Assembly (NCBI GenBank): GCA_002329495.1
Contig: DCTH01000013.1
Coordinates: forward strand, 10,345-24,205
Direction of reading: 5' to 3'
Length of the DNA stretch: 13,861 bases
DNA from: Syntrophothermus sp. UBA1445
GTDB lineage: Bacteria; Bacillota; Syntrophomonadia; Syntrophomonadales; DTU052
Shown here: positions 7,792-13,780 of the stretch, piece after piece
How the letters are laid out: each line of letters starts with the position of its first letter
Numbering within the stretch: position 1 is the first letter of the stretch
Translations under genes and position numbers: made by a program
The notes under the pieces: model-generated
What the model saw: only the letters and a program-made list of their open reading frames with translations
Database searches by the model: none
What the model was told of the DNA's origin: nothing

Positions 7792-9120
7792 ATGAAAATC
7801 ACCTCCAGACTTGAAGATCAGACTCTGGTGCTTAGTCTGCAGGGCAGGTTGGACGCGTTTCATGGTGGTGAACTGCAAAAGGTTATTGACCAGAACCTTC
7901 GCAACCAGCAGGTTATATACGTGGTTGTGGATATGTCGGGGGTCGATTACCTGAGCAGCGCCGGCCTTCGCGTTATCCTGGCCCTGTACAAGAACCTTCG
8001 TAAGCGGGATGGGGTTCTGACCCTGGCCGGACTGCAGGCTTACTGCCGGGACGTCATTGAAATGGCTGGATTTGCACCGACCCTTCCCCAATTTGCTTCA
8101 GTTGGCGAGGCTCTTCAGTTCTGTGACCAGGTCATAACCGAGAAGCGGCACCTGGAGACCTGGGATGAACTGGAGACTATTAATGCTGAGTGCGGTACCT
8201 TTCGGATTATCCCCGGCAGCCAAGAACCGGGAGCAGTCCTGGTGATGGGCGATGTAAAGGATGTTTTGTATTCTCGGGTTTCGGTGGACCATCTATGTTC
8301 CAAGAAATTCTCGGAGACCGAGTATTCTATCGGTTTAGGTGGGCTGGGCAATCAGCTTGAGGACTACTTCCCGATTATGGGGGAGATGATGACCATAGGC
8401 GGAACCATGGTCTGGCTGCCTACCGATGGCCACGATACCCCGGATTTTCTGATTCCCCAAAAGGATACCGGGCAGGTGACCCTGCGCACCGGTTTCAATG
8501 TCTCCATCAGCGGGGGTTTTAATGAACTGATGATGTTTGACAGCTGCGAAGAGGGAGGCACCACCATAACCACCCTCTACCGGACTCTGTTTCAGATAGC
8601 TCGCCGCCGGCGGCCTGATTTTCACGGGGTCATCGGGCTGGCGATTCGAGCCCAGATGTCATCCGTTTTCGGATCGGGTATCTTGAAATCACCTATTGTG
8701 GATTTTAAGCCCGCTAATGGAGAGATGGTAACTGCACCCTCGAATACGGCTGAGTGGTTTGAGTTTGACCATACTCCCCGTCATACTGATGTGACCGGAC
8801 TCATCTGCGGCGTAGGTGCGGATCTGACTGCTGACCTTTCCTACTACGACAAGGACCAGTTCGATGCCGTATTCTACATTAACCCGGCCAACGTTGGCGG
8901 TAACGACTTGCAGCTGCACAACCATGGAGTTGTCTTCAGTAAGCTGCAGATGGCACCAAAGGCGGTAAATATCGAGAAAGAGATACGCCAGGTAGTGGAC
9001 AACGGCGAGTTCATCGATATGCGGCATCTCCTGGACAGCTCGGCCATAAGCCGCGGATTTCTGGGGGTAAGCTATATTCAGGAATTCCGTCCTGATCCCA
9101 AAGGAAGGCGGGGTATCTGA
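7792..9120 (+). CDS. STAS domain fused to a large unrecognised C-terminal domain
   Basis: A 442-residue protein. Residues 1-112 are a canonical STAS domain with L-Q-G-R-L-D-A, VVDMSGVDYLSSAGLRVIL (45-63, switch serine S55 or S56) and R-D-V-I-E-M-A-G-F. After a linker (about 113-135) comes an unrecognised domain of about 290 residues. It is rich in Gly and Asp and has conserved-looking blocks such as GLGGLGNQLEDYFPIMGEMM (181-200), M-V-W-L-P-T-D-G-H-D-T-P-D-F-L (206-220), G-G-F-N-E-L-M-M-F-D and N-P-A-N-V-G-G-N-D-L-Q-L-H-N-H-G. No transmembrane segment or signal peptide is visible. A distant PP2C-like fold was considered, but its metal motifs are not evident. AAAGGAG (7776-7782) fixes the ATG. 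As last gene of the cassette it is a plausible output effector whose activity is gated by the STAS domain. Confidence 0.85.
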   Translation: MKITSRLEDQTLVLSLQGRLDAFHGGELQKVIDQNLRNQQVIYVVVDMSGVDYLSSAGLRVILALYKNLRKRDGVLTLAGLQAYCRDVIEMAGFAPTLPQFASVGEALQFCDQVITEKRHLETWDELETINAECGTFRIIPGSQEPGAVLVMGDVKDVLYSRVSVDHLCSKKFSETEYSIGLGGLGNQLEDYFPIMGEMMTIGGTMVWLPTDGHDTPDFLIPQKDTGQVTLRTGFNVSISGGFNELMMFDSCEEGGTTITTLYRTLFQIARRRRPDFHGVIGLAIRAQMSSVFGSGILKSPIVDFKPANGEMVTAPSNTAEWFEFDHTPRHTDVTGLICGVGADLTADLSYYDKDQFDAVFYINPANVGGNDLQLHNHGVVFSKLQMAPKAVNIEKEIRQVVDNGEFIDMRHLLDSSAISRGFLGVSYIQEFRPDPKGRRGI

Positions 9121-9263
9121 ACCGGGACCCCTGGCCAGGCTGTACAGATTCCGCACGCCATTTGGTCCGAGACCGCACTTGGCCAACGGCAGCCCACTCA
9201 CAAAACGTGCCCACGTAATGGGATATCGATTTCGGGGTGTAATAGATTATCAGTGTAAATGTA

Positions 9264-9288
9264 CGAGGGACAGCGTGGCCGTCCCTCG
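9264..9288. repeat. Hairpin repeat with GGGACAG core
   Basis: The arms CGAGGGAC and GTCCCTCG are perfect 8-bp inverses around a 9-base loop. The element lies on the 3' side of both the STAS-fusion gene and the acyl-CoA synthetase remnant, which point at each other. The GGGACAG core resembles the palindromes near 11490, 11865 and 13565. It may act as a bidirectional transcript-end hairpin, although no T-run follows. Confidence 0.6.
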
Positions 9289-9295
9289 ATTGCGC

Positions 9296-9478
9296 TTATT
9301 TACCGGCCGCAGCCCTTTCGGCGGCTTCTTCGGCGCGCAGATCCTTGCGCAGGATTTTGCCGGTGCCGGGCTTGGGGAGGGCTTCGCGATACTCGATGGC
9401 TCAGGGATACTTGTAGACCGACATTTGTTCGCGGGCCCAGGCCACCAGTTCTTCTTCGGTAACTTTTCCAACGTAATG
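9296..9478 (-). pseudogene. C-terminal remnant of an acyl-CoA synthetase (AMP-binding family)
   Basis: Reading the minus strand in one frame gives 60 codons plus a TAA stop. They match the C-terminal end of fatty-acid or aromatic acyl-CoA synthetases: GKVTEEELVAWAREQM, then V-Y-K-Y-P, an in-frame TGA where Arg is usual, then A-I-E-Y-R-E-A-L-P-K-P-G-T-G-K-I-L-R-K-D-L and a charged tail. The catalytic-lysine motif P-K-x-G-T-G-K is preserved. Upstream of His-Tyr-Val-Gly the match to the family stops and another TGA lies in frame four codons further up, so the adenylation domain (about 450 residues) is absent. The TGA probably arose by CGA to TGA. This is a decayed, non-functional fragment. The good conservation of what remains suggests recent loss. 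Confidence 0.85.
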
Positions 9479-9652
9479 TTTCTCCCATATTCACTCCATA
9501 GGTTTGAATCTCATGTTACACCCTTCTTAGCATTGATACTGCTCTGAAATCCAACAACTTGTACACATAACACCCACGACATATTGCGTATGGTGGCTGT
9601 TCCGGAAGCATCAGGCGTTTGTGGAATGGAAGTCTGCGGGCCTGTGACTCTG

Positions 9653-9682
9653 GATATTGATGGATACTAATCTGTCAATATC
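9653..9682. repeat. Inverted repeat upstream of the peptidase gene
   Basis: GATATTGA and TCAATATC form a perfect 8-bp inverted repeat with a 14-base centre, extendable by a G-T and a T-A pair. It lies about 100 bases before the peptidase start and overlaps the only promoter-like hexamer (TTGATG). It is a candidate operator, or a chance AT-rich palindrome. Confidence 0.35.
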
Positions 9683-9765
9683 TAGTGTAAGATGGTTTTA
9701 GTGGTATGGTTTTTTGGGTTAGGTGGGGGTGTGGTTAAGTGCAGATGCACACACAAATTGGCTAC

Positions 9766-9772
9766 GGGAGGG
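9766..9772 (+). promoter_or_regulatory. Ribosome binding site supporting a TTG start for the peptidase
   Basis: GGGAGGG is followed after 6 bases by TTG at 9779. The longer frame from ATG 9692 has no Shine-Dalgarno sequence and adds a Gly/Val-rich 29-residue stretch ahead of the hydrophobic anchor. Confidence 0.65.
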
Positions 9773-9778
9773 ACGATT

Positions 9779-11467
9779 TTGCAGAGCTACTGGAAATTTC
9801 TTTTGGGGTTGGTGTTACTGATAGTTTTGGGGGTGATTGCTTTTAATCAGGTTCCAACAATGAAAACAACCAGCGAATTTGAATCATTCCTGGCCCAGCA
9901 CGAGGCTCAGGTGAGCTCACTAACCAAAGAAGAGAGTCTGGCCTATGTAAAGGCCACGGTTAGCGGTAATGAGGCGGATTATCAAAAGGTATCCGAGTTG
10001 TCGCTCGCGGTAGATAAGATCTATGCCAATAAGGAGGATTTCCAAAAGTTAAAAGCATGGAAGGAATCCAACCGGATTAAGGATCCCCTGTTAAAGCGGC
10101 AGCTGGATCTCCTCTATCTCGACTACCTGGGTAACCAGATTGACGAAAAGAAATTGGAAGAGATGATCAACCTGCAGACCAGGATTGAACAAAAGTTCAA
10201 CACCTACCGGGTTGAGGTTGATGGGAAGAAACTGACTGATAATGAGGTTCTCGAAATCCTTAAAACCTCCACTGATAATCAAGAACTGGAGCGGGTGTGG
10301 AAGGCCAGTAAAATAATCGGGGAACTGGTAGCTCCGGATCTTTTGATCCTGGTTAAGTTGAGGAATGAGGCTGCGCGGGAACTCGGCTTTGACAACTTTC
10401 ACCAGATGCAGCTCAGTTTGAGCGAGCAGGACCCTGAGGAGATTGAAGCTTTGTTTGATGAGTTGGACGAATTGACCCGGGATGCGTTCGCACGTTATAA
10501 ACAGGAGATGGATATCTTACTTGCCCAGCGGTATAAGATTGCGCCGGAGGACTTGAGGCCCTGGCATTACCAGAACCCATTCTTCCAGCAGGCACCCCAA
10601 CTGTATGACGTGAATCTGGACCAATTCTATGCCGATCAGGATCCAGTCGAATTGATCAGGCAGTATTATGCTGGTCTGGGTATGCCGGTTGATGATTTAA
10701 TCAGCAGAAGCGATCTCTACGAGAAACCGGGCAAGTACCAACATGCATACTGTATCGATATCGACCGGGAGGGCGACACCCGGGTAGTGGCTAGTATCAA
10801 GCCTAATGCTCTGGGCCTCTACACTCTGCTGCACGAGTTTGGACATGCGGCCTACTTCAAATACAGCGACAGTGATATGCCCTGGCGGTTGCGATATCCG
10901 GCTCACACCTTCACTACCGAAGCGGTAGCCATATTGTTTCAGGATATGCAGTCCAACTCGGTGTGGATTCACGAGATGACTGGCACTTCCGAAGTAGCGG
11001 CCCAACGTATTAGGGAGGCGTGTCAACGCCAAACAGTTGTGAATGCCCTGGTATTAAGCCGCTGGATACAGGTGATGTATCGTTTCGAAAAAAGCCTGTA
11101 TGAAAACCCGGATCAGGACATTAACAAGCTGTGGTGGGATCTGGTGGAAAAGTATCAGATGCTGAAACGTCCCGAAGGGAGAGATCAGGCGGATTGGGCT
11201 TCCAAGATTCACATCACCTCTTACCCTGCATACTATCACAATTACCTGCTGGGGAACCTCCTGGCCTGTCAGTTAAAACACTATATCGACACGGAAGTTC
11301 TGAAAAGTGACAGCCCCGCCTATATTGGCCAAACCGAGGTAGGGGACTACCTGAGAGAAAAGGTATTTAAACCAGGTCTGCGATACCACTGGAATGAGAT
11401 GATTGAAAAGGCCACCGGCGAAAAACTGACCCCCAAATACCACGCCGAACAGTACGTCGGCTCGTAA
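9779..11467 (+). CDS. Membrane-anchored M2/M3-type zinc oligopeptidase
   Basis: A predicted 562-residue metallopeptidase of the gluzincin type (MEROPS clan MA). Counting from the TTG start, residues about 4-24 are a single hydrophobic segment (K-F-L-L-G-L-V-L-L-I-V-L-G-V-I-A), a signal anchor or uncleaved signal peptide with no lipobox cysteine, so the enzyme probably faces the outside. The catalytic motif is HEFGH (His352, Glu353, His356), with the third zinc ligand Glu381 in T-T-E-A-V-A-I, 25 residues after the second His. Family features upstream are R-N-E-A-A-R-E-L-G-F-D-N-F and L-R-P-W-H-Y-Q-N-P-F-F-Q. Spacing and text fit the bacterial M2/M3 oligopeptidase-like group; M2 versus M3 cannot be settled here. 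Expected role is cleavage of short peptides. It has no obvious functional link to its neighbours. Confidence 0.88.
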   Translation: MQSYWKFLLGLVLLIVLGVIAFNQVPTMKTTSEFESFLAQHEAQVSSLTKEESLAYVKATVSGNEADYQKVSELSLAVDKIYANKEDFQKLKAWKESNRIKDPLLKRQLDLLYLDYLGNQIDEKKLEEMINLQTRIEQKFNTYRVEVDGKKLTDNEVLEILKTSTDNQELERVWKASKIIGELVAPDLLILVKLRNEAARELGFDNFHQMQLSLSEQDPEEIEALFDELDELTRDAFARYKQEMDILLAQRYKIAPEDLRPWHYQNPFFQQAPQLYDVNLDQFYADQDPVELIRQYYAGLGMPVDDLISRSDLYEKPGKYQHAYCIDIDREGDTRVVASIKPNALGLYTLLHEFGHAAYFKYSDSDMPWRLRYPAHTFTTEAVAILFQDMQSNSVWIHEMTGTSEVAAQRIREACQRQTVVNALVLSRWIQVMYRFEKSLYENPDQDINKLWWDLVEKYQMLKRPEGRDQADWASKIHITSYPAYYHNYLLGNLLACQLKHYIDTEVLKSDSPAYIGQTEVGDYLREKVFKPGLRYHWNEMIEKATGEKLTPKYHAEQYVGS

Positions 11468-11477
11468 GATAGGAAAC

Positions 11478-11508
11478 ATGCATCACGGGGACAGTCCCCG
11501 TGATGCAT
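11478..11508. repeat. Perfect palindrome with GGGGACAGTCCCC core
   Basis: A 31-base element with 15-bp perfect arms around a single central A; its core reads ATCACGGGGACAGTCCCC (11482-11499). It begins 11 bases after the peptidase stop and ends 27 bases before the likely cupin start. The same 18-base core recurs exactly at 11854-11871. It may be a transcript-end hairpin, a REP-like repeat, or both. Confidence 0.85.
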
Positions 11509-11517
11509 TTCGACTGT

Positions 11518-11527
11518 AAGGAAAGGG
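11518..11527 (+). promoter_or_regulatory. Ribosome binding site for the cupin TTG start
   Basis: AAGGAAAGGG precedes TTG 11536. In-frame GTG 11500 and ATG 11503 lie inside the palindrome and have only the hairpin as a leader, so they are unlikely starts. Confidence 0.6.
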
Positions 11528-11535
11528 ATGATTTT

Positions 11536-11853
11536 TTGAATCTGTTTGCTATACCGGGAGAATTGGGGAAAGAGGAATTCGTGGAACCTTTGCTGCCTGA
11601 CCGGGGTATTCTGGTCGAGCGCATCATCTCCACCGGCCAGGTGTCACCACCGGGATTCTGGTATGACCAGGACCGGGATGAACTGGTGATGCTGCTGCAG
11701 GGTGAAGCCACCCTGGGATGGCCAGATGGAAGCACCCGGCAGATGAAAAAAGGGGATTGGCTTTTGATCCCGGCTCATGAACTCCACCGGGTGGAGCGTA
11801 CCTCAATCGATCCCCCCTGCATCTGGCTGGCAATTCACGGAAAACTCAAATGA
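11536..11853 (+). CDS. Small single-domain cupin protein
   Basis: A 105-residue cupin beta-barrel protein. Visible features are F-W-Y-D-Q-D-R-D-E-L-V-M-L-L-Q-G-E-A-T-L (first cupin motif region) and M-K-K-G-D-W-L-L-I-P-A-H-E-L-H-R-V-E-R-T (second motif, with the two histidines of P-A-H-x-x-H). The first motif lacks the usual H-x-H, so metal binding is uncertain. This matches small cupins annotated as phosphoribosylaminoimidazole-carboxylase-like or simply cupin; the substrate is unknown. The N-terminal text N-L-F-A-I-P from the TTG fits relatives that begin M-x-N-L-F. The TGA stop is the first three bases of the 11851-11911 repeat. The gene is closely bracketed by palindromes, and it may have arrived or may move with them. 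Confidence 0.8.
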   Translation: MNLFAIPGELGKEEFVEPLLPDRGILVERIISTGQVSPPGFWYDQDRDELVMLLQGEATLGWPDGSTRQMKKGDWLLIPAHELHRVERTSIDPPCIWLAIHGKLK

Positions 11854-11911
11854 ATCACGGGGACAGTCCCCAAGATGTAAAATGCAGCATGGGGACTGTC
11901 CCAGTGATTCA
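11851..11911. repeat. Long inverted repeat made of two GGGGACAGTCCCC palindromes
   Basis: Two 21-base arms (11851-11871 and 11891-11911) pair with a single mismatch around a 19-base loop. Each arm contains its own GGGGACAGTCCC-type palindrome, so it can form one long hairpin or two short ones. It includes the cupin stop codon and ends 60 bases before the thiolase start. It may end transcription of the cupin and insulate the next unit. No T-run follows. Confidence 0.85.
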
Positions 11912-11970
11912 CAGTGCGTTATAGTGTAGTTGTGTCAGCGGAGCGGTAAAACAGGGGTAGGAGAGGAATT

Positions 11971-13158
11971 ATGACAAGAGAAGTTGGAATCGTGGGGGTG
12001 GGTCATACCCGTTTTGGCAAATGGAACGGATCGTTCACCGATATGTGCTGCCGGGCGGCGGTCGAAGCCCTGGAGGATGCCAGAATCCGCAGGGGATCGG
12101 GACAAGTCGACCAGCTGCTGTTATCCACTATGGGTGCGCAGACCTTGAACCATCAGAGCGGGGTGGCGTCGGCGCTGGTAGATACGCTGAACCTCCGCCC
12201 GGCAATGGCGGAGACGGTGGAGAACGGGCCAGCGTCGGGGGCTTCTGCAGTAAAATTTGCCTATACAGCCATCGCGAGTGGGTTGTGTGATGTGGTACTG
12301 GTGATTGGTGCCGAGATGATGAGATCGGTCGACAGCAGAAGATGTACCGATCTGGTGGCTACACTGCTGCACCCGAAGGTGGAATACCCTTATGGTTTAA
12401 CCCTGCCGGCTATGGCCGGACTATTTACCCGGCTCTGTACGGACCGCTACGGGGTCACGGAGAAGGATCTGGCTCTGGTGGCAATAAAGAACCACCACCA
12501 CGCCATGTATAACCCACTGGCTCAGTTTCATGCCGAACTAACGGATGAAAAGCTATTCGGCGAGGGGGCGAGAAACCCTTATGTGGCGGAACCCCTTCGT
12601 TTATATGATGTATGTCCGGTCTCAGACGGTGCGGTGGCCCTGGTATTGTGTGCCATGGATGCTGCTGACCGTTTTTCCAGAAAACCGGTGCAGATCCGGG
12701 GTATCGGTCAGGCAACCGATACCCATGTCGTGGCTGAGCGGGAGGTGCCGACAGATCTGTTGGCGGTGCGCCTGGCATCTCAGCGGGCTTACGCCATGTC
12801 CGGGCTTACACCGCAGGACATTGATGTGGCTGAACTGCATGATGCTTTTGTCATTCTGGAAATCGTGGAATCAGAGGAGGCCGGGTTCTTTCCCAGAGGT
12901 CAGGGCCATCTCGCAATACGGCGAGGGGAGACCATGATCGGTGGCCGGATACCAATCAACACTTCCGGGGGATTGAAGGCCAAGGGGCACCCGCTGGGAG
13001 CTACTGGGGTTTCTCAGATCCACGAACTGGTAGTACAGCTCCGGGGTGAAGCCGGGGAACGGCAGGTCAAGGGCGCCAAAGCCGGTCTGGCCGTTAATTT
13101 TGGAGGCTTCGGCAACAACGTGGTCGCCACCGTGCTAACCAGGGGGGAATCAATATGA
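11971..13158 (+). CDS. Thiolase-fold protein (SCP-x/archaeal type) lacking the nucleophilic Cys
   Basis: A 395-residue thiolase-superfamily protein of the SCP-x/lipid-transfer-protein type rather than the classic FadA type. It shows V-G-I-V-G-V-G-H-T-R-F-G-K at the N-terminus, the nucleophile-loop region V-E-N-G-P-A-S-G (83-90), Y-D-V-C-P-V-S-D-G-A-V-A (212-223), H-D-A-F (290-293), T-S-G-G-L-K-A-K-G-H-P-L-G-A-T-G (331-346, His340) and V-N-F-G-G-F-G-N-N at the end. The cysteine expected in C-A-S-G is Pro87, so normal Claisen thiolysis through an acyl-enzyme is unlikely. It may be an aldolase or lyase on a CoA or carrier substrate, or a structural partner. AGGAGAGG (11959-11966) precedes the ATG. 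It overlaps the DUF35 gene by 4 bases, implying coupled translation and a complex. Confidence 0.9.
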   Translation: MTREVGIVGVGHTRFGKWNGSFTDMCCRAAVEALEDARIRRGSGQVDQLLLSTMGAQTLNHQSGVASALVDTLNLRPAMAETVENGPASGASAVKFAYTAIASGLCDVVLVIGAEMMRSVDSRRCTDLVATLLHPKVEYPYGLTLPAMAGLFTRLCTDRYGVTEKDLALVAIKNHHHAMYNPLAQFHAELTDEKLFGEGARNPYVAEPLRLYDVCPVSDGAVALVLCAMDAADRFSRKPVQIRGIGQATDTHVVAEREVPTDLLAVRLASQRAYAMSGLTPQDIDVAELHDAFVILEIVESEEAGFFPRGQGHLAIRRGETMIGGRIPINTSGGLKAKGHPLGATGVSQIHELVVQLRGEAGERQVKGAKAGLAVNFGGFGNNVVATVLTRGESI

Positions 13159-13502
13159 ATGACCGGTTTTACGCCTACCAGTGCCAGATCTGCGATGAGC
13201 TGCATTACCCGCGGCACTACCTGTGCCGCCGCTGTGGGGGAGAATCGTTTAATACCATATTGATAACGGGCGAGTGTGAACTGCTCACCTGGACCCGTTT
13301 GCACAACCTTCCGGAAGGATTCCATCAGCCTTATTTAACCTTCGGCATCGTTCGTTATCCCAATGGGCTCAGGGTATCAGGACACCTAAAGGTTAAGAAC
13401 CCTCAGATAGGGATGAAATTAAACACCACAGTTGGCCAAATAAGAACCCGGGATAATAACATCGAACTCGGATTCATCTTCACCGAGATAATCGAAGAAT
13501 AA
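13155..13502 (+). CDS. DUF35 zinc-ribbon and OB-fold protein, thiolase partner
   Basis: A 115-residue protein with an N-terminal rubredoxin-like zinc ribbon, C10-x2-C13-x10-C24-x2-C27, followed by an OB-fold of about 80 residues (E-C-E-L-L-T-W-T-R-L and G-L-R-V-S-G-H-L-K). This is the DUF35/ChsH2-type domain. Such proteins bind thiolase-fold partners and hold or channel acyl-CoA between enzymes, as in the archaeal thiolase/HMG-CoA synthase complex and in steroid side-chain aldolases. The start ATG overlaps the thiolase TGA (ATGA at 13155-13158), typical of subunits made together. Length is normal for single-domain members. No terminator with a T-run follows, but the hairpin at 13561 lies 58 bases after the stop. 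Confidence 0.9.
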   Translation: MNDRFYAYQCQICDELHYPRHYLCRRCGGESFNTILITGECELLTWTRLHNLPEGFHQPYLTFGIVRYPNGLRVSGHLKVKNPQIGMKLNTTVGQIRTRDNNIELGFIFTEIIEE

Positions 13503-13560
13503 TGTACCGGGTGTGAACTTGCAGAAGACCGGTTTTCAGACCAGCCAAAATACAGCAAAC

Positions 13561-13598
13561 CTGTCCCCGTGTCCCAAGGCATGAGACACGGGGATCAG
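13561..13598. repeat. Imperfect hairpin repeat related to the GGGGACAG family
   Basis: CCCCGTGTC (13565-13573) and GACACGGGG (13585-13593) are perfect 9-bp inverses, extended outward by T-A and CTG/CAG pairs around one bulged T. It shares the CACGGGGA core with the repeats near the cupin. It lies between the DUF35 stop and the 3' end of the minus-strand small gene, a convergent position that suits a bidirectional transcript-end hairpin. Confidence 0.75.
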
Positions 13599-13644
13599 AT
13601 TGGCCAGTCACTGAAATTTGGGAAACTTACAAAACCTGATAATG
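13599..13644. other. Short spacer between convergent genes
   Basis: Spacer after the hairpin and before the minus-strand small gene's stop. No feature was recognised in it. Confidence 0.4.
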
Positions 13645-13764
13645 TTATTTCTTGTTCTGCTGACGGTTATTATCCCGGCGGTTTTCTTGTCGGCGTTGTT
13701 GCTCTTCACGTTCCCGCTCAATGCGTTCTCTTTGTTCTCTGATATCCTGCTCTCTGCAGCCCAT
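13645..13764 (-). CDS. Small highly charged protein, function unknown
   Basis: A 39-residue minus-strand frame, read as M-G-C-R-E-Q-D-I-R-E-Q-R-E-R-I-E-R-E-R-E, then E-Q-Q-R-R-Q-E-N-R-R-D-N-N-R-Q-Q-N-K-K. Nearly every residue is Arg, Glu, Gln, Asn, Asp or Lys, with a single Cys at position 3. The first part has the pattern of a charged single alpha-helix; the tail looks disordered. Support for translation is a perfect AAGGAGGTGA at 13771-13780, 9 bases from this ATG. A second ATG at 13768 is 5 bases from the site, but in its frame it yields only 16 residues. I recognise no family. It could be a nucleic-acid-binding peptide, a small spore or stress protein, or a chance frame near an unseen gene's leader. 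Confidence 0.5.
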   Translation of the reverse strand: MGCREQDIREQRERIEREREEQQRRQENRRDNNRQQNKK

Positions 13765-13770
13765 TCATAT

Positions 13771-13780
13771 TCACCTCCTT
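13771..13780 (-). promoter_or_regulatory. Consensus ribosome binding site of the small charged gene
   Basis: On the minus strand it reads AAGGAGGTGA, the full anti-16S complement. It is the main evidence that the 39-residue frame at 13645-13764 is translated. No convincing promoter was found between it and the window edge. Confidence 0.65.

Larger units (their letters stand above)
9479..9778. other. Non-coding spacer upstream of the peptidase
   Basis: About 300 bases with no supported gene on either strand. It holds the inverted repeat at 9653-9682. No sigma-A promoter with acceptable -35 and -10 elements was found, although TTGATG at 9657-9662 is a possible -35 without a good -10 partner. 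Confidence 0.5.

Noticed and set aside
9129..9140. CCTGGCCAGG palindrome after the STAS-fusion gene as a terminator
   Set aside because: Only 10 bases with no loop space and no following T-run.
9401..9403. In-frame TGA in the acyl-CoA synthetase remnant read as selenocysteine or recoding
   Set aside because: The position is normally Arg, the fragment lacks its main domain, and no recoding hairpin was seen; a CGA to TGA mutation in a dead gene is simpler.
9179..9547. Plus-strand frame of 122 codons across the spacer
   Set aside because: It runs opposite the acyl-CoA synthetase remnant, which has clear homology; no ribosome site or family match on the plus strand.
11478..11911. CRISPR-like array formed by the GGGGACAGTCCCC copies
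   Set aside because: Only three copies, in mixed orientation, one spacing holds a whole gene, and no cas genes are present.
12545..12937. Plus-strand 130-codon frame inside the thiolase gene
   Set aside because: It is an out-of-frame shadow of a well-conserved thiolase; no ribosome site or recognisable domain.
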